Shown one piece after another: positions 1-5,184 of a stretch of 5,184 nucleotides of DNA. The position numbers were made by a program, and so were the translations under genes. Source of the stretch: Thermoplasmatales archaeon ex4484_36 (GTDB lineage: Archaea; Thermoplasmatota; Penumbrarchaeia; Penumbrarchaeales; EX4484-36); NCBI GenBank assembly GCA_002254765.1, contig NJDV01000083.1:1-5184 (forward strand). The letters are read 5' to 3'. Positions within the stretch are counted from its first letter, which is position 1, and every line of letters starts with the position of its first letter. Under the pieces are notes generated by a model that made no database searches, was not told the DNA's origin, and saw only the letters and a list, made by a program, of their open reading frames with translations.

Positions 1-151
1 TCCTTTCACCCTCCCCCCCCGCTCCTCCTTTATCCTCTCCTTCACCCCGGGGAAGTGGTCCTATAGGTCCCCCCTCCCTCTCACCCTCCTCGCCACCCTC
101 CCACCACTTGACGATCTCCTCTTCGTCACGGGCCTTCCCGGAGCTGTTCAT
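1..151 (-). CDS. Start of an unidentified minus-strand gene, cut by the left edge
   Basis: Read on the minus strand, an ATG at 151-149 opens a frame of 50 codons that continues past base 1. The product starts MNSSGKARDEEEIVKWWEGG and is very rich in Glu and Gly. An AGAAGGTG Shine-Dalgarno-like sequence sits 7 bases before the ATG, which supports this start. The minus strand is purine-rich here, as the coding strand of the other genes is. No family is recognised. From about base 60 leftward the neighbouring frame reads DHFPGVKERIKEERGG, which looks more protein-like than the Gly/Glu-rich continuation, so the frame may shift near bases 60-75. An 8-C run (13-20) is a further place for an indel. 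The gene is likely; its exact sequence is uncertain. Confidence 0.42.
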   Translation of the reverse strand, partial: MNSSGKARDEEEIVKWWEGGEEGEREGGPIGPLPRGEGEDKGGAGGEGER

Positions 152-200
152 GGAAAAACACCTTCTGTTTCGGCTAGGCCAAATGACAATGAGCGCACTG

Positions 201-215
201 CCTAATAATTTTTTG
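201..215 (-). promoter_or_regulatory. Candidate archaeal BRE/TATA box for the minus-strand gene
   Basis: On the minus strand the sequence reads CAAAAAATTATTAGG, an A-tract resembling a BRE followed by an AT-rich TATA-like core. Its centre lies about 55 bases before the ATG at 151. Transcription starting about 25 bases downstream would leave a leader of roughly 30 bases that carries the AGAAGGTG ribosome-binding site. It is a match by eye only; the core is not a perfect TTTATA. Confidence 0.3.
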
Positions 216-239
216 TAACTACACAGGGCAAGGGCTTTA

Positions 240-254
240 CGAAATTTTAATAAA
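240..254 (+). promoter_or_regulatory. Candidate archaeal BRE/TATA promoter of tRNA-Phe
   Basis: CGAAATTTTAATAAA resembles the archaeal BRE plus box A pattern (purine/A-rich BRE followed by TTTAWA-like core). The core centre is near 249, so initiation about 25 bases downstream would fall at about 274, roughly 10 bases before the mature tRNA 5' end at 284. That spacing fits a stable-RNA promoter in archaea with 5' trimming by RNase P. The same transcript could continue into the small gene at 387. Confidence 0.5.
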
Positions 255-283
255 GGAAATCCATCTACGGGTTTTTGAACTGC

Positions 284-356
284 GCCGTGGTAGCTCAGCT
301 GGGAGAGCGTCTGACTGAAGATCAGAAGGTCGGGTGTTCAAATCACCCCCACGGCA
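284..356 (+). tRNA. tRNA-Phe (anticodon GAA)
   Basis: A complete cloverleaf can be folded. The acceptor stem is GCCGTGG (284-290) with CCACGGC (349-355), all seven pairs Watson-Crick. The D stem is GCTC/GAGC (293-296, 305-308). The anticodon stem is TCTGA/TCAGA (310-314, 322-326) with loop CTGAAGA, placing GAA at 317-319. The T stem is GGGTG/CACCC (332-336, 344-348) with loop TTCAAAT. A356 is the discriminator base, as expected for Phe. The 3' CC that follows (357-358) is not followed by A, so CCA would be completed by CCA-adding enzyme. G320 directly after the anticodon (position 37) is the archaeal/eukaryotic state, the site of wyosine-type modification; bacterial tRNA-Phe has A. There is no intron. 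Confidence 0.97.
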
Positions 357-386
357 CCTTTAACGTTCAAAGAGGGGGAGAAGAAA

Positions 387-557
387 ATGAGCAAAAAGCT
401 GTACGACATAGAGATTTTCCAGGGATTTAACTACTTCAAACTTAAGAACATCTCCCACTTAACACCAGAGAAGCCTCTTCGGGAATTTAAGGCCTCAAGC
501 TTCGAGGAGCTTATGGAGCAGATGGTCAAGGATATCTTGGAAGACCATGAAGAGTGA
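387..557 (+). CDS. Small conserved-looking hypothetical protein, 56 residues
   Basis: The ATG at 387 follows a strong ribosome-binding site, AGAGGGGGAG (371-380), by 6 bases, and the frame ends at TGA 555-557. The protein begins MSKKLYDIEIFQGFNYFKLK and ends in an acidic stretch (MVKDILEDHEE). The first half (residues 5-20) is rich in aromatic and hydrophobic residues alternating with charged ones, consistent with a short beta hairpin. Residues 38-55 look like an amphipathic helix. There is no signal peptide, membrane segment or Cys/His metal motif. I do not recognise a family. Its base composition is more AT-rich than addB/addA. It lies 30 bases after tRNA-Phe with no convincing promoter of its own in between, so it may be expressed from the tRNA promoter. 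The good start signal makes a real gene likely; the function is unknown. Confidence 0.72.
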   Translation: MSKKLYDIEIFQGFNYFKLKNISHLTPEKPLREFKASSFEELMEQMVKDILEDHEE

Positions 558-581
558 GTTCTTTCGCTCCCCCCCTCCTAA

Positions 582-593
582 CCTTTTATAATC
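582..593 (+). promoter_or_regulatory. Candidate TATA box for a leaderless addB transcript
   Basis: CCTTTTATAATC contains a TTTATA core (585-590) matching archaeal box A. Its centre is 28-29 bases before the ATG at 617, so transcription would begin about 1-5 bases before that ATG, or at it. No ribosome-binding site precedes 617, which fits a leaderless mRNA, common in archaea. The short T tracts around it (584-587, 604-608) might also end the upstream transcript, but no hairpin is visible. Confidence 0.45.
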
Positions 594-616
594 CCTTTCT
601 GAGTTTTTAGAACCCC

Positions 617-832
617 ATGCGGGGCGAGCTTGAGGTGAAGCTCCTTAAAGGTGGAGAGCTGGAGGGCCTCCTGACAGATGAGGAGGCCCACTTCTTGTTC
701 CCTTCAGTCTGGGCTGCGCAGGACGCCCAGATGAGATATGTATCCTTCTTCTCAAGAGGATACTTCTTCAAGAGGAGACCTCAGGAGTGCTCTACCCAGG
801 GGCTGGGAAGGCGGCGGTGGACGTTCTCCTGA
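617..832 (+). CDS. addB: Probable N-terminal part of AddB, out of frame with the rest
   Basis: An ATG at 617 just downstream of a TATA box starts a 71-codon frame. The genuinely coding part is probably residues 1 to about 52. It starts MRGELEVKLLKGGELEGLL and contains HFLFPSVWAAQDAQMRY. The latter resembles the segment near the start of AddB-type proteins that follows the (lost or degenerate) Walker A, where a hydrophobic strand ending in P-S is followed by a helix with A-x-x-x-R. After about base 770 the frame becomes Arg/Pro-rich and ends at 830-832, while the AddB-like reading continues one frame over (LLQEETSGVLYPGAGKAAVD). That other frame is open only from 682, so the switch lies between 682 and 829, most likely near 763-780. 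A one-base deletion there would explain it. Alternatively this is a spurious frame and AddB starts at 787. Assignment to AddB is an inference from position and faint similarity. Confidence 0.5.
   Translation: MRGELEVKLLKGGELEGLLTDEEAHFLFPSVWAAQDAQMRYVSFFSRGYFFKRRPQECSTQGLGRRRWTFS
746..779 (+). repeat. Imperfect tandem repeat at the addB frame switch
   Basis: Two adjacent near-copies are present: TTCTTCTCAAGAGGATAC (746-763) and TTCTTCAAGAGGAGAC (764-779). The second lacks the TC after the hexamer and has one substitution. The repeat sits where the reading frame appears to change, so replication slippage or an assembly slip is a natural explanation, although adding the missing TC alone would not join the two frames. 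Confidence 0.6.
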
Positions 833-3471
833 AGGCCTTCCACAGGGCTGTGAGAATGTTGCGGCACGGGGCAGTGAGCCCAGAGGAGCTGGAGGCGATC
901 TCCAGGAGGGTCCGAGGGAGCCTGGCAGAGAGAATAAGTATCTTGAGAAGGATATATCTGAGGTACTTGGAGGCCATGGTGGAGCTTGGAGCCACCGACG
1001 AGGTGGGTTACTTAAGAGGTGCAGCTCGGAGGGCGGAGAGGCTTCTCTCGGAGGGCTCACTCCCCGGGCGATACCACCTGGTGGGCTTCTACGATATCTC
1101 AAGGGCGCAGGCAGAGCTCTTATCCGGCCTTCTTAAGGGCGGCGCCCGCCTCACCTTGTATATAAAAGAGGGTTGGAATCCCTTCACAGAGCCCCTTCGG
1201 CTTCAGTTCAGAAGAATAGAAGAGGCAACCGGTGTCAAAATTCCTCTGCCCCTCTCAACGGGCGATGTGAGGCCCAGCGTGAGGGGGGTGCACTCCCACC
1301 CTTCCGTGGAGGCGGAGCTTAAGTGGGCCTTCAGGCGGGTGAGGAGGGAGCTGAGGGCTGGAACACCCCCAAGTAGCATGGCCATTGCAGTGAGGGAGGT
1401 GGACACCTACCTTGGCCAAGCCCTCCTGCAAGCGGAGAGGTACTCCATCCCCCTCTCTGTGGCCCCCCATGAGGGTCTTCCTCTGTGCACCATCCCCGCG
1501 GTAAAGCTTATTATGGACCTCGTGAGAGCGGCGTGGCTCAACTCCCCCCGGGAGTATGTGATACCCCTCCTCTCCAGTCCCCTCCTCCAGCGCTGGTTGG
1601 GTGTTAGGGAATACCCTAAGTTGGAGCTCATGCTGAGGGAGAGGGGATTTGAGGAGGGAACCGCTCAGCTCCGCAGGCTCCTTGAGGAGGATGAAAGCAC
1701 TGAGGGAGCCCTCAGGCTGGTTGAGATCATAGAGGAGCTGAGGGGCGGTGGGGACCTCCCCGGCAGGGTTGAGATTTTAAAGAGAACTGTGCTTGAGCTC
1801 TATAGGGTCCTCGAAGGGCGGGAGGGGGGTGGAGGGTGGAGGGTGGTGGGTATGGAAGGTCTCTCCAAACTCCACGCGGAGCTTGCCAGGGCCTCTCCTC
1901 ACCTCAAGAAAGATGGTGGAGCGGAGGAGCTCTATGACCTCCTGGACAAGATAACCTCTCTCGTCAGGGTCTCCCCCCTGCCCTTCTCCCCTGAAGGAGT
2001 GGCCCTCTGCTCCTTCAGAGAGATCCTACCCCTGGGAAGGGAGAAGGTCTTCTTCCTAGGACTGGACCAGGAGCTTGTTCCCGCCCCCTTCAAGGGGATC
2101 CCACTCCTGTCACCGGAAGAGGCGTCCTGGCTGAACAGGGCTCTGGGAAGGGAGGTCTTCGTAACAGGTGAGAATCACCTCTTCCAGGAGCGCTTCCTCC
2201 TGGAGGCTCCCCTTTCCGGAGCGGGAGAGTGTTGGCTCTCCTACAGGTATCTAGACGGCAGGGAGAGGGTAAATCTCCCCACACCTTTCATCACCGGTAT
2301 CTTAAGGGAACATGAGGCGAAGAGATGGAGTATAAAGGAGGCGCTTCTCCCACCCGTGGATGAGGTTGAGGGCCCGGGGGAGCTCCGGCTCTCTCTCCTG
2401 AAAGAGGTTCGGGAGGGGCGGGAGGTGAGGGGCCCCGGGGTGGAGGAGATTATAAAGGGGGTGAAGAAGAGAAGCGAGGGCGAGATTCAAAGGAGGGAGG
2501 GGGAGGCACTGGGGGTCTACGACGGGGTGCTGAGGGACGAGGGGGTGCTCTCCGAGCTATCCCGATGGGGAACGGATGAGAGGCCGCTCTCCTCCGTGAC
2601 CCTGGAAGAGTACGGTACCTGCCCCATGAGGTTCTTCTTCCGCCACATACTCGGCGTGGAACCCCTTCCGGAGGTTGAGGCTGAACCCACCCCGCTGACC
2701 CTGGGAACCATAATACACGAGGTCCTGCAGGAGCTCTTCCAGGACTTCAGCAGAGTGAAGGATGCCAGCGGAGAGGAGCTCAGGGAACTTTTGCGGCCCC
2801 TTGTTGAGAAGAACCTCTGCCGGTTCAGAGAGGAGACAGCCCACCACCTCAGACGAAGGCTCCTCAACCCGAAGAAGGGTCTGGTGGCCTTCCTTGAGGG
2901 CCACCTCAAGAAGATGAGGGAGGGTGGGAGGGTTCCCATGGGGGTGGAGATGGAGTTCGAGGCTAAGGGGGAGAGGGCTCTTAAGCTCCCTGGGGGGGAG
3001 AGGGTGGCTGTGGTGGGGCGGGTGGACCGTGTGGACCTATCCCGGGAGGAGCTCTACGTGGTGGACTACAAGAGCGGCAGCAGCTACGGCTATCGCTTCC
3101 TTGACAGTAGCCACCTGCAGCTCCCCTTATACCTCAATGTTCTGAAGGAGCTTACTGGGAGGAGGGTGGGGGGTGGAGAGTACCTCTTCACAACATACCC
3201 TTTCAGGGTCACCTCCTCAAAACCCTCAAAGCTCTACGATGACCTTGAGAGGTCCTTGAAGTACGTGGAGGTCTACACCCGCCTCATTAGGGAAGGCATA
3301 TTCCCGCCTCTTCCCCAGGACCCCCTCCAGTGGTACACCTCCCGGGAGGTGCTCATAACCCCTGATCCAGACCGGTGTCGCTACTGCCCCTATAAAGACG
3401 CCTGCAGGATAGCGGTCTCCGCAGGAAGGGTGACATTGAACGCCAGCGAAGGGGGTGGTGAGGGTGGATAG
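787..3471 (+). CDS. addB: AddB-type helicase-nuclease subunit (RecB-like PD-(D/E)XK nuclease, Fe-S)
   Basis: This is the nuclease-bearing partner of an AddAB/RexBA complex, which degrades DNA from double-strand ends to load recombinase. Residues are numbered from GTG 787. Residues 1 to about 580 have the degraded UvrD-like fold of AddB: YHLVGFYDISRAQAELL (76-92) and a segment near FREILPLGREKVFFLGLDQE, with no intact helicase ATPase motifs. The C-terminal nuclease domain is complete: Cys612 (TCPMRFFFR), His644 in GTIIHEV, Asp747 in GRVDRVD, Asp760/Lys762 in VVDYKSG, Gln778 in LQLPLYL, then Cys864, Cys867 and Cys873 (CRYCPYKDAC). The four Cys are the usual 4Fe-4S ligands. At 894 residues it is shorter than bacterial AddB (about 1,150), and no Walker A is visible. 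GTG 787, with GAGGAG 9 bases before it, is only the first start codon in this frame, which is open from 682; the true N-terminus probably lies at 617 in another frame. The gene overlaps addA. The family call is secure, the start is not. Confidence 0.9.
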   Translation: MLYPGAGKAAVDVLLKAFHRAVRMLRHGAVSPEELEAISRRVRGSLAERISILRRIYLRYLEAMVELGATDEVGYLRGAARRAERLLSEGSLPGRYHLVGFYDISRAQAELLSGLLKGGARLTLYIKEGWNPFTEPLRLQFRRIEEATGVKIPLPLSTGDVRPSVRGVHSHPSVEAELKWAFRRVRRELRAGTPPSSMAIAVREVDTYLGQALLQAERYSIPLSVAPHEGLPLCTIPAVKLIMDLVRAAWLNSPREYVIPLLSSPLLQRWLGVREYPKLELMLRERGFEEGTAQLRRLLEEDESTEGALRLVEIIEELRGGGDLPGRVEILKRTVLELYRVLEGREGGGGWRVVGMEGLSKLHAELARASPHLKKDGGAEELYDLLDKITSLVRVSPLPFSPEGVALCSFREILPLGREKVFFLGLDQELVPAPFKGIPLLSPEEASWLNRALGREVFVTGENHLFQERFLLEAPLSGAGECWLSYRYLDGRERVNLPTPFITGILREHEAKRWSIKEALLPPVDEVEGPGELRLSLLKEVREGREVRGPGVEEIIKGVKKRSEGEIQRREGEALGVYDGVLRDEGVLSELSRWGTDERPLSSVTLEEYGTCPMRFFFRHILGVEPLPEVEAEPTPLTLGTIIHEVLQELFQDFSRVKDASGEELRELLRPLVEKNLCRFREETAHHLRRRLLNPKKGLVAFLEGHLKKMREGGRVPMGVEMEFEAKGERALKLPGGERVAVVGRVDRVDLSREELYVVDYKSGSSYGYRFLDSSHLQLPLYLNVLKELTGRRVGGGEYLFTTYPFRVTSSKPSKLYDDLERSLKYVEVYTRLIREGIFPPLPQDPLQWYTSREVLITPDPDRCRYCPYKDACRIAVSAGRVTLNASEGGGEGG
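1816..1850 (+). other. Potential G-quadruplex tract inside addB
   Basis: Six runs of three or more G lie within 35 bases of the coding strand (1816-1818, 1820-1822, 1824-1829, 1834-1836, 1841-1843, 1848-1850), separated by loops of 1-4 bases. It encodes a Gly/Arg-rich linker-like stretch (GREGGGGWRVVG) of AddB. The pattern fits the usual sequence rule for a four-stranded G structure. It may simply reflect purine-rich codon use, and no function is claimed. Confidence 0.5.
3449..3457 (+). promoter_or_regulatory. Ribosome-binding site favouring the addA start at GTG 3464
   Basis: AAGGGGGTG inside the end of addB is a Shine-Dalgarno-like sequence. The possible addA starts are GTG 3455, 3458 and 3464. 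Only 3464 lies at a normal distance (6 bases) downstream of it; 3455 and 3458 lie in or directly next to it. Either way addA starts before addB stops, which indicates translational coupling. Confidence 0.45.
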
Positions 3472-3907
3472 CGGAGGGGTGCTGAGGCTGGACGAGGACC
3501 AGCAGAAGGCCCTCCAGGAGGAGGGGAGGGTGATACTGAAGGCCTCGGCAGGCTCGGGGAAGACCACGACCATTGTGGGCCTCTACTTGCACCTTCTCAG
3601 GAAGGGTGTGGGAACACATGAGATAGTTGCCATAACCTTCACGGAAAAGGCAGCTGCGGAGCTTAAAGAGAGGATATATAGGGGCGTTATGGGCGAGGAG
3701 AAGCTTAAAGAGAAGGAGAGGATCGTCACAGCCCTCACACACGCTCCAATAGGCACCATACACTCCTTCTGTGCTAGCATACTCAGGGACTACCCCCTTG
3801 AGGCGGGGGTGCATCCGGACTTCAGGGTATTTGAGGAGGTGGAGAGCGACCAGATATTGACCGAGGCCGTAAGGACGTATCTGGACAGGCTGAACTCCAT
3901 CACTTAG
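3455..3907 (+). CDS. addA: AddA helicase subunit, N-terminal fragment (frame 1 of 3 parts)
   Basis: This encodes the first part of the UvrD-family motor subunit of AddAB, an SF1 3'-5' DNA helicase. Numbered from GTG 3455, it shows the Q motif (LDEDQQKAL, 12-20), Walker A (ASAGSGKTTTI, 30-40, Lys36), motif Ia (AITFTEKAAAELKERI, 59-74), and the IGTIHSFCASILRDYP segment (99-114) typical of AddA/RecB. Translation stops at TAG 3905-3907 after 150 residues, far short of the 1,100-1,250 residues of a full AddA. The protein plainly continues in the next frame, which opens at 3894, so the break is bounded to about 3892-3904 and corresponds to one extra base or two missing. The start overlaps the end of addB by 17 bases (or 8 bases if GTG 3464 is used). 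The identity is secure; whether the break is biological or a sequencing error is unknown. Confidence 0.9.
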   Translation: MVRVDSGGVLRLDEDQQKALQEEGRVILKASAGSGKTTTIVGLYLHLLRKGVGTHEIVAITFTEKAAAELKERIYRGVMGEEKLKEKERIVTALTHAPIGTIHSFCASILRDYPLEAGVHPDFRVFEEVESDQILTEAVRTYLDRLNSIT

Positions 3908-5057
3908 GGATATGGTGAGGCTGGGGAGGACCTTCAACAGGCTCGCGGAGGACTGGAAGGTGGTGGACCCTGGGACTCTCGCCCAAGCGGTGGTGAGGCT
4001 TGAGAGGACGAGGGATCCCGAGGCCGCCATGGCAGATCTCCTTTGGGGCAGAGGAATCCTCTGGAAGGCCTACTGGGGGGGGTGGATGAGGAGAATGGAG
4101 GATTTGGAGGGGAGGGCCGAGAAGGTAGATAGCCCCTGGAGGGAGAACCTTCTTGAGGTGATCTCCCGTCTGAAATTCTACATTTCAACCCTCATAAGGT
4201 GCAGAGACGGAAGGGAGGCTCAGGAGAGGCTGGAAGAGATGCTGTCGGAGATAAGTCTTAGGGGCTTTAGGGTGAGGATGGCCGACCCTTTAAGGGAGGT
4301 ATACACCGATTTCAGACGTTCCTTCCGCATTCTGAGGGATGACGTGAGAAGAAAGCTTCTTAAGTACCTCCAGAACCTCCACCTGGTGGACGAGGAATTA
4401 GCCCTCACTGGGGACTTCCTCCTTCTAGCAAAGGGGGCGGTGGAAGAGTTCGAGAAGCAGAAGGGTGTGAGAAGGGCCCTTGACTTCGGCGACATACTCG
4501 AGAGGACTTACAGGCTCCTCAAAGAGAGCCCAAGGGTGTTGGACGACCTCTCCTCCCGCATAAAGCACATAATCGTAGATGAATACCAGGATACAGACCT
4601 CCTGCAGATGAGGATCCTGGAGCTGTTCTCCCAGAAGGGGGTGCAGCTCTATCTCGTGGGAGATCCCCAGCAGTCCATATATCGGTTCCGAGGTTCTGAG
4701 GTCACAGTCTTCAAGAGGGCCCCCCGCACCTTCTCACTGAAGGAGATGACTCTGAAGAGGAACTACCGCTCCCGTCGGGAGCTCATAGAACACTTCAATA
4801 GCATCTTCTCCCATATCTTCCCGACCTCCTCCCGGGGGGAGTTCGAGATCACCTTAGAGCCCATGGAGCCTGCGGGGGGAGGGGTGGAGGCCCAAGGAGA
4901 GCCCGTTGAGGCCATTGTAGCCGTAAGCACCAGGGCGGAAGAGGCCCGGGAGAGGGAGGCCAGAAAGATCGCCTCGAGGCCCGGGAGAGGGAGGCCAGAA
5001 AGATCGCCTCTAGGGTTCTCTCCCTCCTGGAGGAGGGCTACAGGGCGGGGGAGATAG
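3894..5057 (+). CDS. addA: AddA helicase subunit, middle fragment (frame 2 of 3 parts)
   Basis: This is the continuation of AddA after the first frame break. The frame is open from 3894 and its first ATG is at 3912, but no ribosome-binding site supports separate initiation. Bases 3912-4470 encode a helical region corresponding to the variable 1B part of AddA. Then come ALDFGDIL (about 4476-4499), motif II DEYQD (4578-4592, Walker B with catalytic Glu), motif III GDPQQSIYRFRG (4659-4694) and motif IV LKRNYRS (4752-4772). These residues are all intact, so the motor core has not been eroded. From about 4976 the reading becomes Arg/Pro-rich nonsense and stops at 5055-5057, because a 35-bp duplication has pushed it out of frame. 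The genuine coding part is therefore about 3894-4975. Confidence 0.88.
   Translation, partial: TPSLRDMVRLGRTFNRLAEDWKVVDPGTLAQAVVRLERTRDPEAAMADLLWGRGILWKAYWGGWMRRMEDLEGRAEKVDSPWRENLLEVISRLKFYISTLIRCRDGREAQERLEEMLSEISLRGFRVRMADPLREVYTDFRRSFRILRDDVRRKLLKYLQNLHLVDEELALTGDFLLLAKGAVEEFEKQKGVRRALDFGDILERTYRLLKESPRVLDDLSSRIKHIIVDEYQDTDLLQMRILELFSQKGVQLYLVGDPQQSIYRFRGSEVTVFKRAPRTFSLKEMTLKRNYRSRRELIEHFNSIFSHIFPTSSRGEFEITLEPMEPAGGGVEAQGEPVEAIVAVSTRAEEAREREARKIASRPGRGRPERSPLGFSPSWRRATGRGR
4941..5010 (+). repeat. Perfect 35-bp tandem duplication that breaks the addA frame
   Basis: Bases 4941-4975 and 4976-5010 are identical over all 35 positions; each copy starts GAGGCCCGGG and ends GATCGCCTC. Since 35 is not a multiple of three, the second copy shifts the reading frame. 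In both copies the AddA frame reads EAREREARKIAS, so the second copy repeats the same peptide in a different frame. Joining base 4975 to 5011 gives an uninterrupted protein. The duplication is therefore recent or artefactual. Confidence 0.95.
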
Positions 5058-5184
5058 GCATACTCTTCAGAAACTTCACCCACGTTGGGGTCTATCACAG
5101 AGCCCTGAAGGAGGCTGGGGTGCCCCACGTTCTCCTCTCCGGGGGGGACTTCTACTCCTCCCAGGTGGTTTCCGACGTGGTGAG
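4976..5184 (+). CDS. addA: AddA helicase subunit, third fragment, cut by the right edge
   Basis: The second duplication copy opens in the same frame as the first addA fragment and reads on to the window end. It encodes KIASRVLSLLEEGYRAGEIG, then ILFRNF (5060-5077) and a stretch ending GVPHVLLSGGDFYSSQVV. This is the typical UvrD/AddA pattern after motif IV: a short strand with LFR, a helix ending in an A-G-[IV]-P turn, and a G-G-x-F-[YF] element before the E/Q-V-x-D helix. About half of a normal AddA, including the rest of the 2A/2B domains and the C-terminal nuclease domain, would lie beyond the edge. It has no start codon or ribosome-binding site of its own and belongs to the same gene as 3455-4975. 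Confidence 0.86.

Noticed and set aside
201..283. Bacterial sigma70 promoter upstream of the tRNA
   Set aside because: No convincing -35/-10 pair with 16-18 spacing is seen, and tRNA position 37 and the box A-like elements point to archaeal transcription.
284..616. Integrated element using the tRNA-Phe 3' end as attachment site
   Set aside because: I found no second copy of the tRNA 3' end in the window and no integrase gene.
738..1136. Third-frame open stretch on the plus strand over the start of addB
   Set aside because: Its product is Gly/Arg/Ser-rich low complexity and it overlaps the clear AddB reading; an out-of-frame shadow.
2517..2939. Minus-strand open frames opposite the AddB nuclease domain
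   Set aside because: The plus strand here encodes the conserved Cys612 and GTIIHEV motifs; the antisense products are Ser/Arg-rich with no start signals.
3894..3912. Programmed +1 frameshift at ACT TAG G in addA
   Set aside because: The sequence CTTAGG recalls known +1 shift sites, but it is in the wrong frame. A +1 slip would move the Thr tRNA from ACT to CTT, which pairs badly at two positions. Two other breaks in the same operon make a simple indel more likely.
3353..4030. Long minus-strand open frame across the addB-addA junction
   Set aside because: It lies opposite strongly supported AddB and AddA motifs, has no recognisable domain, and results from the purine-rich codon bias of the plus strand.
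1..5184. CRISPR array, insertion sequence or defence island
   Set aside because: No regularly spaced repeats, terminal inverted repeats, transposase, Cas or other defence genes are visible; AddAB itself is best explained by DNA repair.

Overview
The window looks like thermophilic-type archaeal DNA. The clearest sign is the tRNA-Phe gene, whose anticodon loop has G after the GAA anticodon (G37). This is typical of archaeal and eukaryotic tRNA-Phe; bacteria almost always have A there. AT-rich elements resembling archaeal BRE/TATA boxes lie at fitting distances upstream of the tRNA and of the addB start. The coding strand is purine-rich, with heavy use of AGG/AGA for Arg, ATA for Ile and GAG for Glu. 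I do not assign a lineage.

Layout: bases 1-151 hold the start of a minus-strand reading frame that leaves the left edge. Bases 152-283 are a divergent intergenic region with a candidate promoter on each strand. tRNA-Phe(GAA) is at 284-356, followed 30 bases later by a small unrecognised 56-residue gene (387-557). The rest, from about 617 to the right edge, is a two-gene addB-addA operon encoding an AddAB (RexBA)-type helicase-nuclease. AddB is a 'dead' helicase fused to a Fe-S PD-(D/E)XK nuclease. AddA is a UvrD-family motor that runs off the right edge. Together such proteins resect DNA double-strand ends for homologous recombination.

The most notable result is that both genes have interrupted reading frames, yet their key motifs are intact. 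AddB seems to begin at 617 and changes frame before 787. AddA changes frame at about 3892-3904, and again where a perfect 35-bp tandem duplication (4941-5010) shifts the frame; collapsing one copy restores a continuous UvrD-like protein. These breaks mean either recent decay of the operon or errors in the assembled sequence, and the sequence alone cannot tell which. I do not see an undescribed defence or mobile system here. The best candidates for novelty are the small gene beside the tRNA, the short N-terminus of the archaeal AddB, and the frame breaks.
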